From assembly GCA_030149285.1 (NCBI GenBank), contig JASBRU010000002.1, positions 124,001 to 188,000 on the forward strand: a stretch of 64,000 bases of DNA, given 5' to 3'. Origin of the DNA: Flavobacteriales bacterium (GTDB lineage Bacteria > Bacteroidota > Bacteroidia > Flavobacteriales > JASBRU01). The stretch's first letter is position 1, and each line of letters begins with the position of its first letter. The position numbers and the translations under genes are program-made. Below, piece after piece: positions 35,072-44,026 of this stretch. A model generated the notes under the pieces. That model had not been told where the DNA came from. It searched no databases and saw nothing but the letters and a program-made list of their open reading frames with translations.

Positions 35072-35551
35072 ATGAGTACACATATACAATTACGAAAAGC
35101 AAATGCCAATGATTTACCTGCAGTATTAGAGCTGATAAAGGAACTGGCCATCTATGAAAAAGCCCCTGATGAGGTGACAATAACTATAGAGGAGTTAGAA
35201 AAGGATGGCTTTGGAGCAAACCCAATGTTTAGCATTATACTTGCTGAAAATGAAGGTAGAGTAGTAGGAATGGCTTTTTATTACCCTAGGTATTCTACTT
35301 GGAAAGGGAAATGTATTTATTTAGAAGATATAATTGTTACAGATGCAGAGCGGGGCAATGGAATAGGTAAACTGTTATTTGATGCCGTGGTGGTGGAGTC
35401 TAAGCAATTTGGTGCAAAAAGATTGGAGTGGCAAGCTTTGGACTGGAATACTCCGGCTATAAATTTTTACGAAAAAAGAGGTGCAATTTTAGATGGCGAA
35501 TGGATAAACTGTAAGTTTACCGAAGAACAAATAAAAAATTACAAAGGATGA
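35072..35551 (+). CDS. GNAT N-acetyltransferase (diamine acetyltransferase-like)
   Basis: The 159-residue protein has the acetyl-CoA loop motif VTDAERGNGIGKLLF and a C-terminal FYEKRGAILDGEWINCKF. The N-terminal region LRKANANDLPAVLELIKELAIYEKAPDEV is typical of spermidine/spermine acetyltransferase-like enzymes, so an amine substrate is likely but not proven. Its stop overlaps the lysC start (ATGA), so the two genes are coupled. Confidence 0.88.
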   Translation: MSTHIQLRKANANDLPAVLELIKELAIYEKAPDEVTITIEELEKDGFGANPMFSIILAENEGRVVGMAFYYPRYSTWKGKCIYLEDIIVTDAERGNGIGKLLFDAVVVESKQFGAKRLEWQALDWNTPAINFYEKRGAILDGEWINCKFTEEQIKNYKG

Positions 35552-36801
35552 AGGTATTTAAGTTTGGAGGAGCATCGGTAAAAGATGCAGATGGAGTAAG
35601 AAATGTGGCCAAGGTATTGGAAAACTTTAAGGATGAGGAGCTGATGTTGGTGGTTTCGGCAATGGGTAAAACAACCAATGCCTTAGAGCAAGTAGTAAAT
35701 GCTTTTTACAACCAAACAGAAGATTTGACACATAGCCTAACTTATGTGTATGATTTTCACATGAAAATTATAGAAAAGCTTTTCAAAGAACCAACACACC
35801 CTATATATAACGAGGTTGCTATTTTATGCAATAAGCTAAATATAATGACCGACCATAAACCAACGAAAGACTATGATTTTATTTACGATCAGTTGGTAAG
35901 TGTTGGCGAGTTACTTTCTACAAAAATTGTAGCTGCTTACTTAAATGAAGTAGGAATTGAAACGGAATGGCTAGATGCCAGAAGATTGGTTAAAACCGAT
36001 AGCACGTATAGAGATGCTCAAGTAAACTGGACAGAAACTGTGCGAAGGATTAAAAAAGCTTATAAGCCAAATGTTTTACAAATTACACAAGGCTTTATTG
36101 GTTCTGATGAAGATAGCGAACCCACTACTTTGGGTAGAGAAGGATCAGATTACTCTGCAGCTATATTGGCTTATGCTTTAAATGCTGATGAGGTGGTGAT
36201 ATGGAAAGATGTACCCGGTGTTTTAAATGGAGACCCTAGACATTTTTCGGACACTAAATTGTTACCGGAAATCTCTTATTACGAAGCAATAGAGTTGGCT
36301 TATTACGGAGCTTCAGTAATTCACCCTAAAACTATACAGCCCCTACAGCGCAAAAAAATAACATTAAGTGTAAAGTCGTTTTTAGATATAAATAAACCGG
36401 GAACTAAGGTTTTTGAAGCGGCCGATATGACACTAATTCCGCCTTGTTTTATTCTAAAACCCAATCAGGTATTAATTACCATTGCCGCTAAAGACTTCTC
36501 ATTTATTGTTGAGGATAATTTGAGTGAGATTTTTGGTTTATTCTCAGATATGGGTATAAAAGTAAACTTAACTCAGAATTCAGCTATTAGTACTTCTTTT
36601 TGTGTAGATAATGCACCAATGCGTTTACCAAAACTCATTACTGAGTTACAGAAAAAGTACAATGTTAAATACAATGATGAGGGATTGAGCTTATACACCA
36701 TTCGTCATTATACTCCGGAAACAGAAGAGCAAGTATTAGAAGGGAAAAAGCTGTTTTTAGAGCAAAAAAGTAGGCATACAGTACAGTTAGTACTCAAATA
36801 A
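35548..36801 (+). CDS. lysC: Aspartate kinase (monofunctional)
   Basis: Aspartate kinase begins synthesis of lysine, threonine, methionine and isoleucine. The 417-residue protein starts with the catalytic MKVFKFGGASVKDADGVRN. It contains QGFIGSDEDSEPTTLGREGSDYSA and VIWKDVPGVLNGDPR, and ends in an ACT-like regulatory region (ITIAAKDFSFIVEDNLSEIFGLFSDMGIKVN). No homoserine dehydrogenase domain is fused. It is coupled to the GNAT gene upstream. Confidence 0.95.
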   Translation: MKVFKFGGASVKDADGVRNVAKVLENFKDEELMLVVSAMGKTTNALEQVVNAFYNQTEDLTHSLTYVYDFHMKIIEKLFKEPTHPIYNEVAILCNKLNIMTDHKPTKDYDFIYDQLVSVGELLSTKIVAAYLNEVGIETEWLDARRLVKTDSTYRDAQVNWTETVRRIKKAYKPNVLQITQGFIGSDEDSEPTTLGREGSDYSAAILAYALNADEVVIWKDVPGVLNGDPRHFSDTKLLPEISYYEAIELAYYGASVIHPKTIQPLQRKKITLSVKSFLDINKPGTKVFEAADMTLIPPCFILKPNQVLITIAAKDFSFIVEDNLSEIFGLFSDMGIKVNLTQNSAISTSFCVDNAPMRLPKLITELQKKYNVKYNDEGLSLYTIRHYTPETEEQVLEGKKLFLEQKSRHTVQLVLK

Positions 36802-36803
36802 TC

Positions 36804-37742
36804 TTATCGAAAAGCTTCAATAATTTTATTAGCTAATACGGTAGCCATTTTTTCATTCGATTCGTGTGTCCAACCGGCAATATGTGAAGATAGGATTACT
36901 TTATCAGACTTTATTAAGTATTCAAAGTCTTTTGGTAGTTGTTGGCTATACAAGTTTTCAAAGGAGCTTTTTTCGTACTCCAATACATCTAGGCAAGCAC
37001 CTTTTATTTTACCTGATTTTAGATGTTTTACTAAGGCTGTAGTTTCAACTACTTTTCCTCTGGCTGTATTTATTAGGTAAATATCCTTTTTAAAATTACT
37101 GAGGAAGTCATCATTTACTAGGTAATGGTTTTCATTAGTATGAGGGATGTGTAGACTTAGAATATCGGCTTGTTCAAATATATCTTCCATTGAAGCTTCG
37201 GTAGCGTACTCGTTTCCATAAGAAGTTTTGTATTTATCGTATGCCAATATATTACAATTAAAACCGGCTAAACGTTGGGCAAATGCAGTACCCATATTTC
37301 CATAACCGATAATGCCTACAGTTTTTCCTGTTACTTCATGTCCACGGTTTTCTTCACGTTTCCATATACCATTTCTTACTTCGGTATCAGCTTTATTAAG
37401 GTTGTTAAATAGGCTTAATATCATGGCTAAAGCATGTTCGCCAACCGCATCTCTGTTGCCTTCCGGTGCTCCAAAACATTGTATGTTTTTAGCTTGCGCG
37501 TAATCAAGATCTATGTTTTCCAGTCCGGCACCAACTCTGCCTATAAATTTTAAGTTGCTAGCACAATCAAGGAATTCTTTGTCTATAGCAAACCTGCTAC
37601 GGATGATAATACCATCGTATTTATGAAGGATGTTTTGTATTTCGCTTTTGGTTGAGGTATAGTCTTCATCACAAATAAAGCCTGCATTCTTAAGCTTTAT
37701 TAGTAGTAATGGGTGTGTTGTATCTATAAAAAGTACTCGCAA
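36804..37742 (-). CDS. D-isomer 2-hydroxyacid dehydrogenase (phosphoglycerate dehydrogenase-like)
   Basis: The 312-residue NAD-dependent enzyme has the Rossmann motif GIIGYGNMGTAFAQRLAGF, the substrate-arginine region IGRVGAGLENID, INTARGKVVETTALV and the catalytic His in LSSHIAGWTHES. It lacks the C-terminal ACT domain of long SerA enzymes. A role in serine synthesis is likely but other 2-hydroxyacids are possible. It converges with lysC with only 2 bases between stops. Confidence 0.88.
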   Translation of the reverse strand: MRVLFIDTTHPLLLIKLKNAGFICDEDYTSTKSEIQNILHKYDGIIIRSRFAIDKEFLDCASNLKFIGRVGAGLENIDLDYAQAKNIQCFGAPEGNRDAVGEHALAMILSLFNNLNKADTEVRNGIWKREENRGHEVTGKTVGIIGYGNMGTAFAQRLAGFNCNILAYDKYKTSYGNEYATEASMEDIFEQADILSLHIPHTNENHYLVNDDFLSNFKKDIYLINTARGKVVETTALVKHLKSGKIKGACLDVLEYEKSSFENLYSQQLPKDFEYLIKSDKVILSSHIAGWTHESNEKMATVLANKIIEAFR

Positions 37743-37758
37743 GGGACTAATTTTTTTA

Positions 37759-37766
37759 CAAAGATA
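37759..37766 (-). promoter_or_regulatory. -7 element of the 2-hydroxyacid dehydrogenase gene
   Basis: On the minus strand TATCTTTG is an exact TAnnTTTG match, 16 bases upstream of the start at 37742. No -33 TTG is seen at the usual distance. The structured inverted repeat at 37786 begins just upstream. Confidence 0.55.
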
Positions 37767-37785
37767 CAGTTTAAAGAAGTGAATA

Positions 37786-37902
37786 ATAAGTCTCTGTCAA
37801 CTAAAGCTATCAAGAGCCGAGCGTTTTTAAAAAAGAACGAATTTATTTTTTTGGAGCTAAGTTGACAGAAGACTTATAGCTATGAGAATTAAAAACGCTC
37901 TT
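37786..37902. repeat. Interleaved long inverted repeats in a divergent intergenic region
   Basis: Arm A (37786-37808, beginning ATAAGTCTCTGTCAACT) pairs with A' (37855-37877) with one or two bulges over about 22 bp. Arm B (37814-37830, AAGAGccgagCGTTTTTAA) pairs with B' (37889-37902, TTAAAAACGCTCTT), leaving a 5-base bulge. The order A-B-A'-B' makes the two stems mutually interlocked (pseudoknot-like) or alternative. The rest of the 294-base gap to 38036 is AT-rich and holds no gene that I can see. It could be a decayed small mobile element, a regulatory site or a structured RNA. Confidence 0.75.
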
Positions 37903-38036
37903 ACATCTAATACGCAAAAAAAGTGCCATTAGTTTGTAGAGATGTGAAAAAAGTCAATAAAATCAAGGGTTTTAATCATAAGCTTCTGTAAATTAGTGGT
38001 GTTAAAGGATAATAAAATTTAGAAAGATAATCCTGA

Positions 38037-38930
38037 ATGAAAAAAATACTACCTATTGTCATATTTTCTTTGCTTTTTGTAAAGATGTCAGCTCAGCCAA
38101 CACCACCACATTTATATGTTCCATTGGCTGTAGATAGTGCAAACTGGATAGTATCTTATGAATCATCCGCCGAAAGTAGTCCTTATCAATACAATGTGTA
38201 TTCTGTAGTTGGCGATACAAATGTTGCTAATACTGACTATAAAAAAATATATCTAACACAATTGTCAAGAGTTTCACAAACTCCCCCTCAATATTCTGTA
38301 GGTAATACTCAATTATTTGCTTTTGTAAGAGACAGTTTTCAAGTAGCATCTGTTTTTGCTATGCACCCTACTGCCGGGTTTTTATGTGAGCCAAATAGTA
38401 ATACAGAGTATTTGTTATATGATTTTTCTGTACTTAAAACAGATACCTTGAATAATTGCCTAACCAATAACACAGATTATATTGTTGATAGTACCTATTT
38501 GCAGTTTGAAAGCGCAAAAAGTAGACGGTTTTATGTGAATAACAACAGTAGTATGTATTTTATAGAAGGTATAGGTTCTACTAGAGGTTTGTTTGAACCA
38601 AACTTTGATTTGACAAATGATACCACTTCTTCAAATGAATATTGTTATGGTACATTAGCAAGTTGCATTAGTGTTGCATTAACTACAGAAGAATTGGCTT
38701 TTTCTAAGCTTTCAATATACCCCAATCCGACTTCCAGTAACATTCTCGTAAAAGGTTTAGATGAGAATTATAGCGGGTTTATTGTCAATTCATTTGGGCA
38801 GCTTGTAAAAAGTATTGCAAGTTTTAGTACTGAAATTAATTTATCGGGTTTACCAAAAGGGGTGTATTTTTTAAGAATATATCATGCTAAAAATAATGAG
38901 TCTACTATGAAAAAAATAATAGTGTATTAA
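38037..38930 (+). CDS. Small T9SS type A cargo protein
   Basis: The 297-residue protein has a signal peptide (MKKILPIVIFSLLFVKMSAQ), a beta-rich body with no known domain and a C-terminal type A sorting domain (LSIYPNPTSSNILVKG to KGVYFLRIYHAKN). The latter directs it through T9SS. The body contains two cysteine-bearing segments (FLCEPNSNTEY, YCYGTLASC). Function is unknown. Its stop codon directly abuts the stop codon of the convergent gene. Confidence 0.88.
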   Translation: MKKILPIVIFSLLFVKMSAQPTPPHLYVPLAVDSANWIVSYESSAESSPYQYNVYSVVGDTNVANTDYKKIYLTQLSRVSQTPPQYSVGNTQLFAFVRDSFQVASVFAMHPTAGFLCEPNSNTEYLLYDFSVLKTDTLNNCLTNNTDYIVDSTYLQFESAKSRRFYVNNNSSMYFIEGIGSTRGLFEPNFDLTNDTTSSNEYCYGTLASCISVALTTEELAFSKLSIYPNPTSSNILVKGLDENYSGFIVNSFGQLVKSIASFSTEINLSGLPKGVYFLRIYHAKNNESTMKKIIVY

Positions 38931-39287
38931 TTACTCATTTATATCGTTGGGTTTTTCTTTTGCCAATAAGAGTATCTCATGATTCTTGCTTAGTTGTACC
39001 CCAATAAAAGGAGGCGGGTTTTTAGGTAGTAATACTTGTTTGTTTTCAATTTGAATAACAACCTTATCTAGTTTAGTGCTTTTAATAGTATGTGAGTCAG
39101 CTAAATTAAGTTCAGGTACAGTGCTTATTGTTTTTATATACTCAACATCTCCGTCAACCAGTATTATTACTTCAGTAGAGTCAAAGCCTCCCTGAAAACT
39201 AATGGTTAGGCTGTCGAGTTGAGGTGCTGTGTGTGCTGATGCTGCATAACAAATAAAGCATAAGCCAATTGTAAGTAGGGCTTTCAT
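38931..39287 (-). CDS. Secreted small protein of unknown function
   Basis: The 118-residue protein has a signal peptide (MKALLTIGLCFICYAASAH) and a beta-rich mature part (LTISFQGGFDSTEVIILVDGD, KLDKVVIQIENKQVLLP). No family is recognised. It has no T9SS C-terminal domain, so it is probably periplasmic. It converges with the T9SS gene with no gap. Confidence 0.7.
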   Translation of the reverse strand: MKALLTIGLCFICYAASAHTAPQLDSLTISFQGGFDSTEVIILVDGDVEYIKTISTVPELNLADSHTIKSTKLDKVVIQIENKQVLLPKNPPPFIGVQLSKNHEILLLAKEKPNDINE

Positions 39288-39330
39288 GATGATAGGGTTA
39301 GCTTTGGGTTGCTAACAATATGACGAAAGA

Positions 39331-40272
39331 CTAGCTATTTTGTTGCGTTGGTTCTTCCTTTTCAACAGCTGTATTAGCAGAAGATTTCATGTTTTTTAAT
39401 TCGTGGTGTGCTCTATTGATGTGCTCAAAAAGTACAACTTTAAAACTTTCAGGGTCTGGTGCAGATTGCAATATGTCGGGTACAAATTGTAAATTAAAGA
39501 GTGCATATTCTAGGTCTTTTAGTTCCTTTTCACTCCAGCCTTTTATCATTTTTGCTAACTTTTTTTGCTCTGCTTCTGCAAACTGTCTAGCAAGTTTTTC
39601 TGCTTTAAATTTCTTACGGTAGTTGGGTATAATTTTTTGCATTAAGAAGGGGATATACTTTACTCCAAAAAAGACTAATAGTGCTACAGCTGCATAACTA
39701 AATCCTAAATATTTAGAATTATGAAAAACTAAAATATTAAAAACATAAGTCCCTGTAATCCATAGAGCTATGTAGCTCAAGTATTTTTGTTTTTTATCAG
39801 TATTTCTACTAATAGCAATAACCCATGCTAAGGCAATTAAAAAGGGAATGAGGTATCCGAGTAATAATATTAAAAAGCTAAAAAAACCGCCAGCTCCTTC
39901 CCAATAAAAGTTACCTGAGTCATAGGCGTATTTTTGATCGTATTTTATGTCAGTAATGTATAGGTACCCTTCATTGTCGTACCTGTTGATGTGGGTTACA
40001 GTATTGTAATCGGGGTTTTCAAAGCCGGTTAAGGAAACTCTTTCATTGTTATACGGAATACTTGTTGGCTCTGAAAAAACTAAAACCAATCGTTTTTCAT
40101 CATCATTAGATGCCTCAAGTTGCTGAATCTCGGTACTAATTGGTTCTTCAAAATACCTGACACTATATGAAGGAATTAACCCCCACTTATCAAGATAAGT
40201 AGGGGAAACCTTTAATAGCATAACTATTAGTAGTATAATTAATGAAAAGAGTATTTTTTTATCTCTAACCAT
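39331..40272 (-). CDS. Polytopic membrane protein of unknown function
   Basis: The 313-residue protein has an N-terminal helix (about 7-22), an extracytoplasmic domain (about 25-125) and four central helices (about 130-230). It ends in a cytoplasmic charged tail with coiled-coil character (KAEKLARQFAEAEQKKLAKMIKGWSEKELKDLEYAL). No domain is recognised. The short gene at 40265 overlaps its start by 8 bases, suggesting a two-gene operon. Confidence 0.7.
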   Translation of the reverse strand: MVRDKKILFSLIILLIVMLLKVSPTYLDKWGLIPSYSVRYFEEPISTEIQQLEASNDDEKRLVLVFSEPTSIPYNNERVSLTGFENPDYNTVTHINRYDNEGYLYITDIKYDQKYAYDSGNFYWEGAGGFFSFLILLLGYLIPFLIALAWVIAISRNTDKKQKYLSYIALWITGTYVFNILVFHNSKYLGFSYAAVALLVFFGVKYIPFLMQKIIPNYRKKFKAEKLARQFAEAEQKKLAKMIKGWSEKELKDLEYALFNLQFVPDILQSAPDPESFKVVLFEHINRAHHELKNMKSSANTAVEKEEPTQQNS

Positions 40273-40489
40273 GGTGAGGGTGACCGCCGCCAGCGTTTTT
40301 TACTTTAAATTTTTTTCTTTGAGTTTCTTCACCAGATGAATCTGGTATGTGTTGTAAGTTGGTAAAATCAATTTCAATAATGGGGTCTTCAGTTGAAGTT
40401 TTAATGAATTTAATTTTATCCGGATGAGTTTCTGTTCCCTCATTACAAGAAACAACAATTTCTACTCTATTACAATGTTCTTGGCTCAT
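40265..40489 (-). CDS. Small protein with histidine-rich tail
   Basis: The ORF track gives a start at 40522. The internal ATG at 40489 (MSQEHCNRVEIVVSC) is a plausible alternative giving 74 residues, but neither start can be proven. The C-terminus is GGGHPHHG, a possible metal-binding tail. No family is recognised. It overlaps the polytopic membrane protein gene downstream by 8 bases and is likely co-transcribed with it. Confidence 0.55.
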   Translation of the reverse strand: MSQEHCNRVEIVVSCNEGTETHPDKIKFIKTSTEDPIIEIDFTNLQHIPDSSGEETQRKKFKVKNAGGGHPHHG

Positions 40490-40550
40490 ATTAGTTAAAT
40501 TTAGTTGGTAATTTTTCTGCAAACAATATATATATTACTTATTTGCGAAG

Positions 40551-40558
40551 CAAATGTA
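40551..40558 (-). promoter_or_regulatory. Candidate -7 element for the 40489/40272 operon
   Basis: On the minus strand TACATTTG followed by C matches TAnnTTTG. It overlaps a small perfect inverted repeat ATTTGC-GAA-GCAAAT (40541-40555). A -33 box is not evident. Confidence 0.45.
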
Positions 40559-40698
40559 ATTGTACGGTTTATTATAATAATAATGTGCCTCTAGGTAATA
40601 AATTTTTAATTTTTTATGTGTTAAAGAATCTGTTTTGAGAGGCTTTTTTACTGCATTTGTTTAATATTACATCACAAAAATTACTAATTACAGTAGAA

Positions 40699-41232
40699 AT
40701 GAAATTTGATAATTACACCATTCGCTTACTGAGAGCCGATGACTATGAGGCTTATTTTTCTATGGTAGAGAGCAATAGACCTAGACTTGAAGATTATTTT
40801 GCAGGCACTGTTTCTAAAACCAAAACCATAGAAGATACCAAGGCCTTCTTGCAAGAGTCAATGCAAAAGATTGAGAATAGAATGTATTTTCCGCATGTAA
40901 TTATTGATGATACTACAGGGCAGTTTATAGGCTTTATGGATTTGAAAAATGTAGATTGGTCTATACCAAAATCTGAAGTTGGTTGCTATATTGATGGAAA
41001 CTATGCAGGAAAAGGAATTACTTCTAAAGCCTTTGAATTATTTGTGAATCATTGTTTTGAAACCTATGAGTTCAGTAAACTATATTTAAGAACTCACCCA
41101 ACTAATACTGCTGCTAAAAGATTGGCAGAGAAGTATGGTTTTGTAAAAGAGGGCTTGATAACAATGGAGTATAGAACTACTGCAGGTGTTGTGGTAGATA
41201 TGTTGTATTATGGGAGGTTAAGGGAAGTTTAA
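40699..41232 (+). CDS. RimJ/RimL-like GNAT acetyltransferase
   Basis: The ATG at 40699 (MKFDNYTIRLLRADDYEAYF) is preferred over the track start at 40657 because it begins at the conserved first strand. The 177-residue protein has the RimL-type pattern: GFMDLKNVDWSIPKSEVGCYIDGNYAGKGIT with the acetyl-CoA loop, then LRTHPTNTAAKRLAEKYGFVKEG. Substrates of this group are ribosomal N-termini or other amines. The target is not known here. The 3' end overlaps the convergent propeller gene by 15 bases. Confidence 0.88.
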   Translation: MKFDNYTIRLLRADDYEAYFSMVESNRPRLEDYFAGTVSKTKTIEDTKAFLQESMQKIENRMYFPHVIIDDTTGQFIGFMDLKNVDWSIPKSEVGCYIDGNYAGKGITSKAFELFVNHCFETYEFSKLYLRTHPTNTAAKRLAEKYGFVKEGLITMEYRTTAGVVVDMLYYGRLREV

Positions 41233-42327
41233 TCTATTCCCATTTCGGGTAACACTAACTATAGTGTCTCCTTTGTAATGGAATAGACCTTTATAGCCTC
41301 CAAACCAAAACTTTCCTTCATTATCTTCATAAATGCATTGTATGGCACCACTTTCTAGACCATCATTTGCGTTGAAATTTGTAAAGGATTCTCCATTATA
41401 CTGATAAACTCCATGATGTTCTGCCGGAAACCAAATGTTTCCTTTGTTGTCTTTAAATATACTCCATACTTCATCGCCAGTAATAACTCCGTCTTGGGTA
41501 AAATTTGTAAACGATTTTCCATCGTACATACTTATGCCTTTATAATGTGTGGCAAACCAAATGTTTCCATTATTATCTTCTAGTATATCATTTACACCAT
41601 TATTGCTTAGTCCATCTTTCTCCGAAAGATTAGTTAAAGATTTTCCATCATAGATAAAAGCACCACCATTGGTGCCAAACCACATATTTCCTTTGCTATC
41701 TTCTGTAATGCTGTGTACAAGTTTAGCACCTGTAACACCTCTATTAGGATCAGGTTTAGTATCTGGGAGCGTAAAAGGGATGAATTTCTCTCCATCAAAA
41801 TAACATACTCCGCCATGAGTAGCAATCCATAGTTTTCCTTTACTGTCTATTACAATGCTCCAAATATCATTATGAACTAAACCATCCTTCTCGGTGAAGT
41901 TTGTGAATGATTTCCCGTCATATTTACTTAGTCCGCTATTCGTGCCGAACCATAGATTGCCTTCTTTATCTTCTACAATACCTCTTACAGCCACCCCAGC
42001 AAACCCCTCATCAATAGATAAGTATTCTAGAGAGTCTCCATTGTAGCGTATTACACCATCGCCATTAGTACCAAACCAGAAGTCTCCGTTTTTATCTTCA
42101 AATATTCTTCGTACAAATCTGCTTATAGGTTCAGGTTTAGGTAAAAGAGGTCCGTTATAGCTCGGGTTTTCATCTGTAAGCTTTGGATCTGCTTTGGTTT
42201 CACTACTATCATCTTGGGTAATAGTATTTGTTTGCCCTTTACAAGAACTTATTAAAATTGAAAATAGTAATAGGAGACAGATAGACGCACCTGTCTTATG
42301 CCACTTAGTGCCAAATATTGTTTTCAT
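41218..42327 (-). CDS. Stand-alone seven-bladed propeller lipoprotein (Reg_prop repeats)
   Basis: The 369-residue protein has a lipoprotein leader with lipobox ISSC followed by KGQ. Seven two-component-regulator propeller blades follow, each of the form xxxIxEDxxGxxWFGTNxG (for example GIVEDKEGNLWFGTNSG and SITEDSKGNMWFGTNGG). Such blades normally form the periplasmic sensor of hybrid histidine kinases. Here no kinase, TM or DNA-binding domain follows, so this is a free surface or periplasmic propeller, perhaps a polysaccharide-binding or signalling partner. Confidence 0.88.
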   Translation of the reverse strand: MKTIFGTKWHKTGASICLLLLFSILISSCKGQTNTITQDDSSETKADPKLTDENPSYNGPLLPKPEPISRFVRRIFEDKNGDFWFGTNGDGVIRYNGDSLEYLSIDEGFAGVAVRGIVEDKEGNLWFGTNSGLSKYDGKSFTNFTEKDGLVHNDIWSIVIDSKGKLWIATHGGVCYFDGEKFIPFTLPDTKPDPNRGVTGAKLVHSITEDSKGNMWFGTNGGAFIYDGKSLTNLSEKDGLSNNGVNDILEDNNGNIWFATHYKGISMYDGKSFTNFTQDGVITGDEVWSIFKDNKGNIWFPAEHHGVYQYNGESFTNFNANDGLESGAIQCIYEDNEGKFWFGGYKGLFHYKGDTIVSVTRNGNRLNFP

Positions 42328-42396
42328 AGGTTTAAGATAAGGTTTTTCTTTATTCGTTTTGTTGAAAAATTAAATGGGATGAAGATTTGAAAGTAT

Positions 42397-42906
42397 TTAA
42401 TAGTCCCAACTTTTATATTCTTCATTTTTATTTTTCATGTCCTCAAAGAGCCATACCATTCTATCTAAATACCAGCTCTTGCCTAAATATGCTAGTGCTA
42501 TACCTAGTATAGCACCCCAAATAGAATATTGTACAACTGCCCATATAGATAATAGCATGCCGATAGACGAAATCAGGTTTAATAGTTTAAAAATTATACC
42601 ATTATGTATTTCAGGGATGTCAACTTTATCTCGATTGAGGTAAACACGCTCACCCATAACAGACTTTGAGGCCCAGTTTTTAGTTGATTTAGGTTTTTTA
42701 AATAATATAGGATTAAAAAACATCCATAGAATTGATAAAATACCTGGTATTAAACACCACCAACCTATCCAAATTCTACTCCAAAAGGAAAATACAATAA
42801 TTGGGAGTACAGAATATCGTGTCCAAACACTCCATGGGTTAGAGTGTTTCATCCAATTTTCATCAGTTAAGCGAAATACATTGGCTACTTTTCTTTCTAG
42901 TGTCAT
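42397..42906 (-). CDS. DUF6653-like membrane protein
   Basis: The 169-residue protein begins with an amphipathic segment and the conserved-looking stretch NWMKHSNPWSVWTRYSVLPIIVFSFWSRIWIGWW. It then has further hydrophobic segments around 58-68 and 108-140. NPWSVWTR and WSRxWIGWW are characteristic of the uncharacterised DUF6653 family, a recollection I hold with moderate confidence. It is single and not tightly linked to neighbours. Confidence 0.7.
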   Translation of the reverse strand: MTLERKVANVFRLTDENWMKHSNPWSVWTRYSVLPIIVFSFWSRIWIGWWCLIPGILSILWMFFNPILFKKPKSTKNWASKSVMGERVYLNRDKVDIPEIHNGIIFKLLNLISSIGMLLSIWAVVQYSIWGAILGIALAYLGKSWYLDRMVWLFEDMKNKNEEYKSWDY

Positions 42907-42991
42907 AGAAGGTGTTTCTTTATTTTTAGATTTTAGTACAAATCAAAAATACCACTGTACCATTACACCAGCAAGAAAGCAACAAAATTAA

Positions 42992-43861
42992 TCACCCCAA
43001 CTCAAAGGTGGTAATGCCAAATACTTTATTGATGTCTACAACTGGAGGATTACCATAGTACATCCTGGCACATTCAAATACATAAGTAGCATTGTACTTT
43101 TTAATGAGGTTCACTGCAGCTTCATTTATTACCGGTATGTCTAAGTACAAGGGTTTACCAATTACTGAGTTTAGGCAGGCTTTGTACAGTTCTTCGGCAA
43201 TATTTGAGTTATCAGCAAAAAGGGGGCATACTTTATAACCTGTATTGGCTTTTCTTACGACGGCGAAACCTTTAAGTGATCCTCCCTCAACATATTTAAA
43301 AGTTTTAGTTTCGGGTAGTTTTAGCCAAGGTTTTAAAAACTGCGGGCGTGCAAAACCAAAGCATTGTTTGTCATAAGCTAATACAGAATCTATGTCGCTG
43401 TCTTCTATTTCGGAGATTTTTTTGTCAATATCAAATGCCTCTCCTATCTTTTCATAACGTTCATCTCTAAAAGCTATTTTAAAGCCACCTTTTTCATAAA
43501 AGGGTTGCATAGCCAACACACCGTCCATGCCAATTGCAGCGTCTTTGTGGAGTCTATTTAATAAGGTGTCTCTACGCTGATACCACAGCTGTTTACCGAT
43601 ACCGGCTGAGCGATACTCCGGCTTTACAATAAAAAAGCCCATAAAGCCAAATTCAGCATTGTAAGAAACAATAGAGCCACCTCCAATTAATTCATTATCG
43701 TAGTAATACCCATAAAACCCTTCAGGGTCGGTATTCCAATAAACTTCAGCATCATAGGGGCCAGGATTCCAGCCTTCATCTTCTGCCCACTGCACAAGGG
43801 TCTTGAGGTCTTCAAAATCTAGTTTTTTGAAATGTAAATCGGATATATTGATAGGGATCAC
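42992..43861 (-). CDS. Two-domain GNAT acetyltransferase (YitH/HolE2-like)
   Basis: The 289-residue protein has an N-terminal GNAT domain with the acetyl-CoA loop VKPEYRSAGIGKQLWYQRRD and FYEKGGFKIAFRDERYE. A C-terminal second acetyltransferase-like domain (about 150-285, FGFARPQFLKPWLKLPETKTF) matches the YitH/HolE2 layout. The substrate is unknown. It is divergently placed from the cytochrome gene. Confidence 0.85.
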   Translation of the reverse strand: MIPINISDLHFKKLDFEDLKTLVQWAEDEGWNPGPYDAEVYWNTDPEGFYGYYYDNELIGGGSIVSYNAEFGFMGFFIVKPEYRSAGIGKQLWYQRRDTLLNRLHKDAAIGMDGVLAMQPFYEKGGFKIAFRDERYEKIGEAFDIDKKISEIEDSDIDSVLAYDKQCFGFARPQFLKPWLKLPETKTFKYVEGGSLKGFAVVRKANTGYKVCPLFADNSNIAEELYKACLNSVIGKPLYLDIPVINEAAVNLIKKYNATYVFECARMYYGNPPVVDINKVFGITTFELG

Positions 43862-44026
43862 TTTAGGGGTTTAATTTTATGATATGAGTATAAATCAAAA
43901 ATATCAATTAACAGTATTACTGTCAATAATATAAAGCTAAGGATTTTTTTGTATTTTTCATTTCTCTAAAATCGATATAACAGTCTTTTTTACAGTGAAT
44001 TAGAATACTAATAAACCCATATCATC

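Noticed and set aside
43902-43935. Short palindrome ACAGTATTACTGT upstream of the cytochrome gene
   Set aside because: The arms are only 6 bp and lie far from the start; chance is likely in AT-rich DNA.
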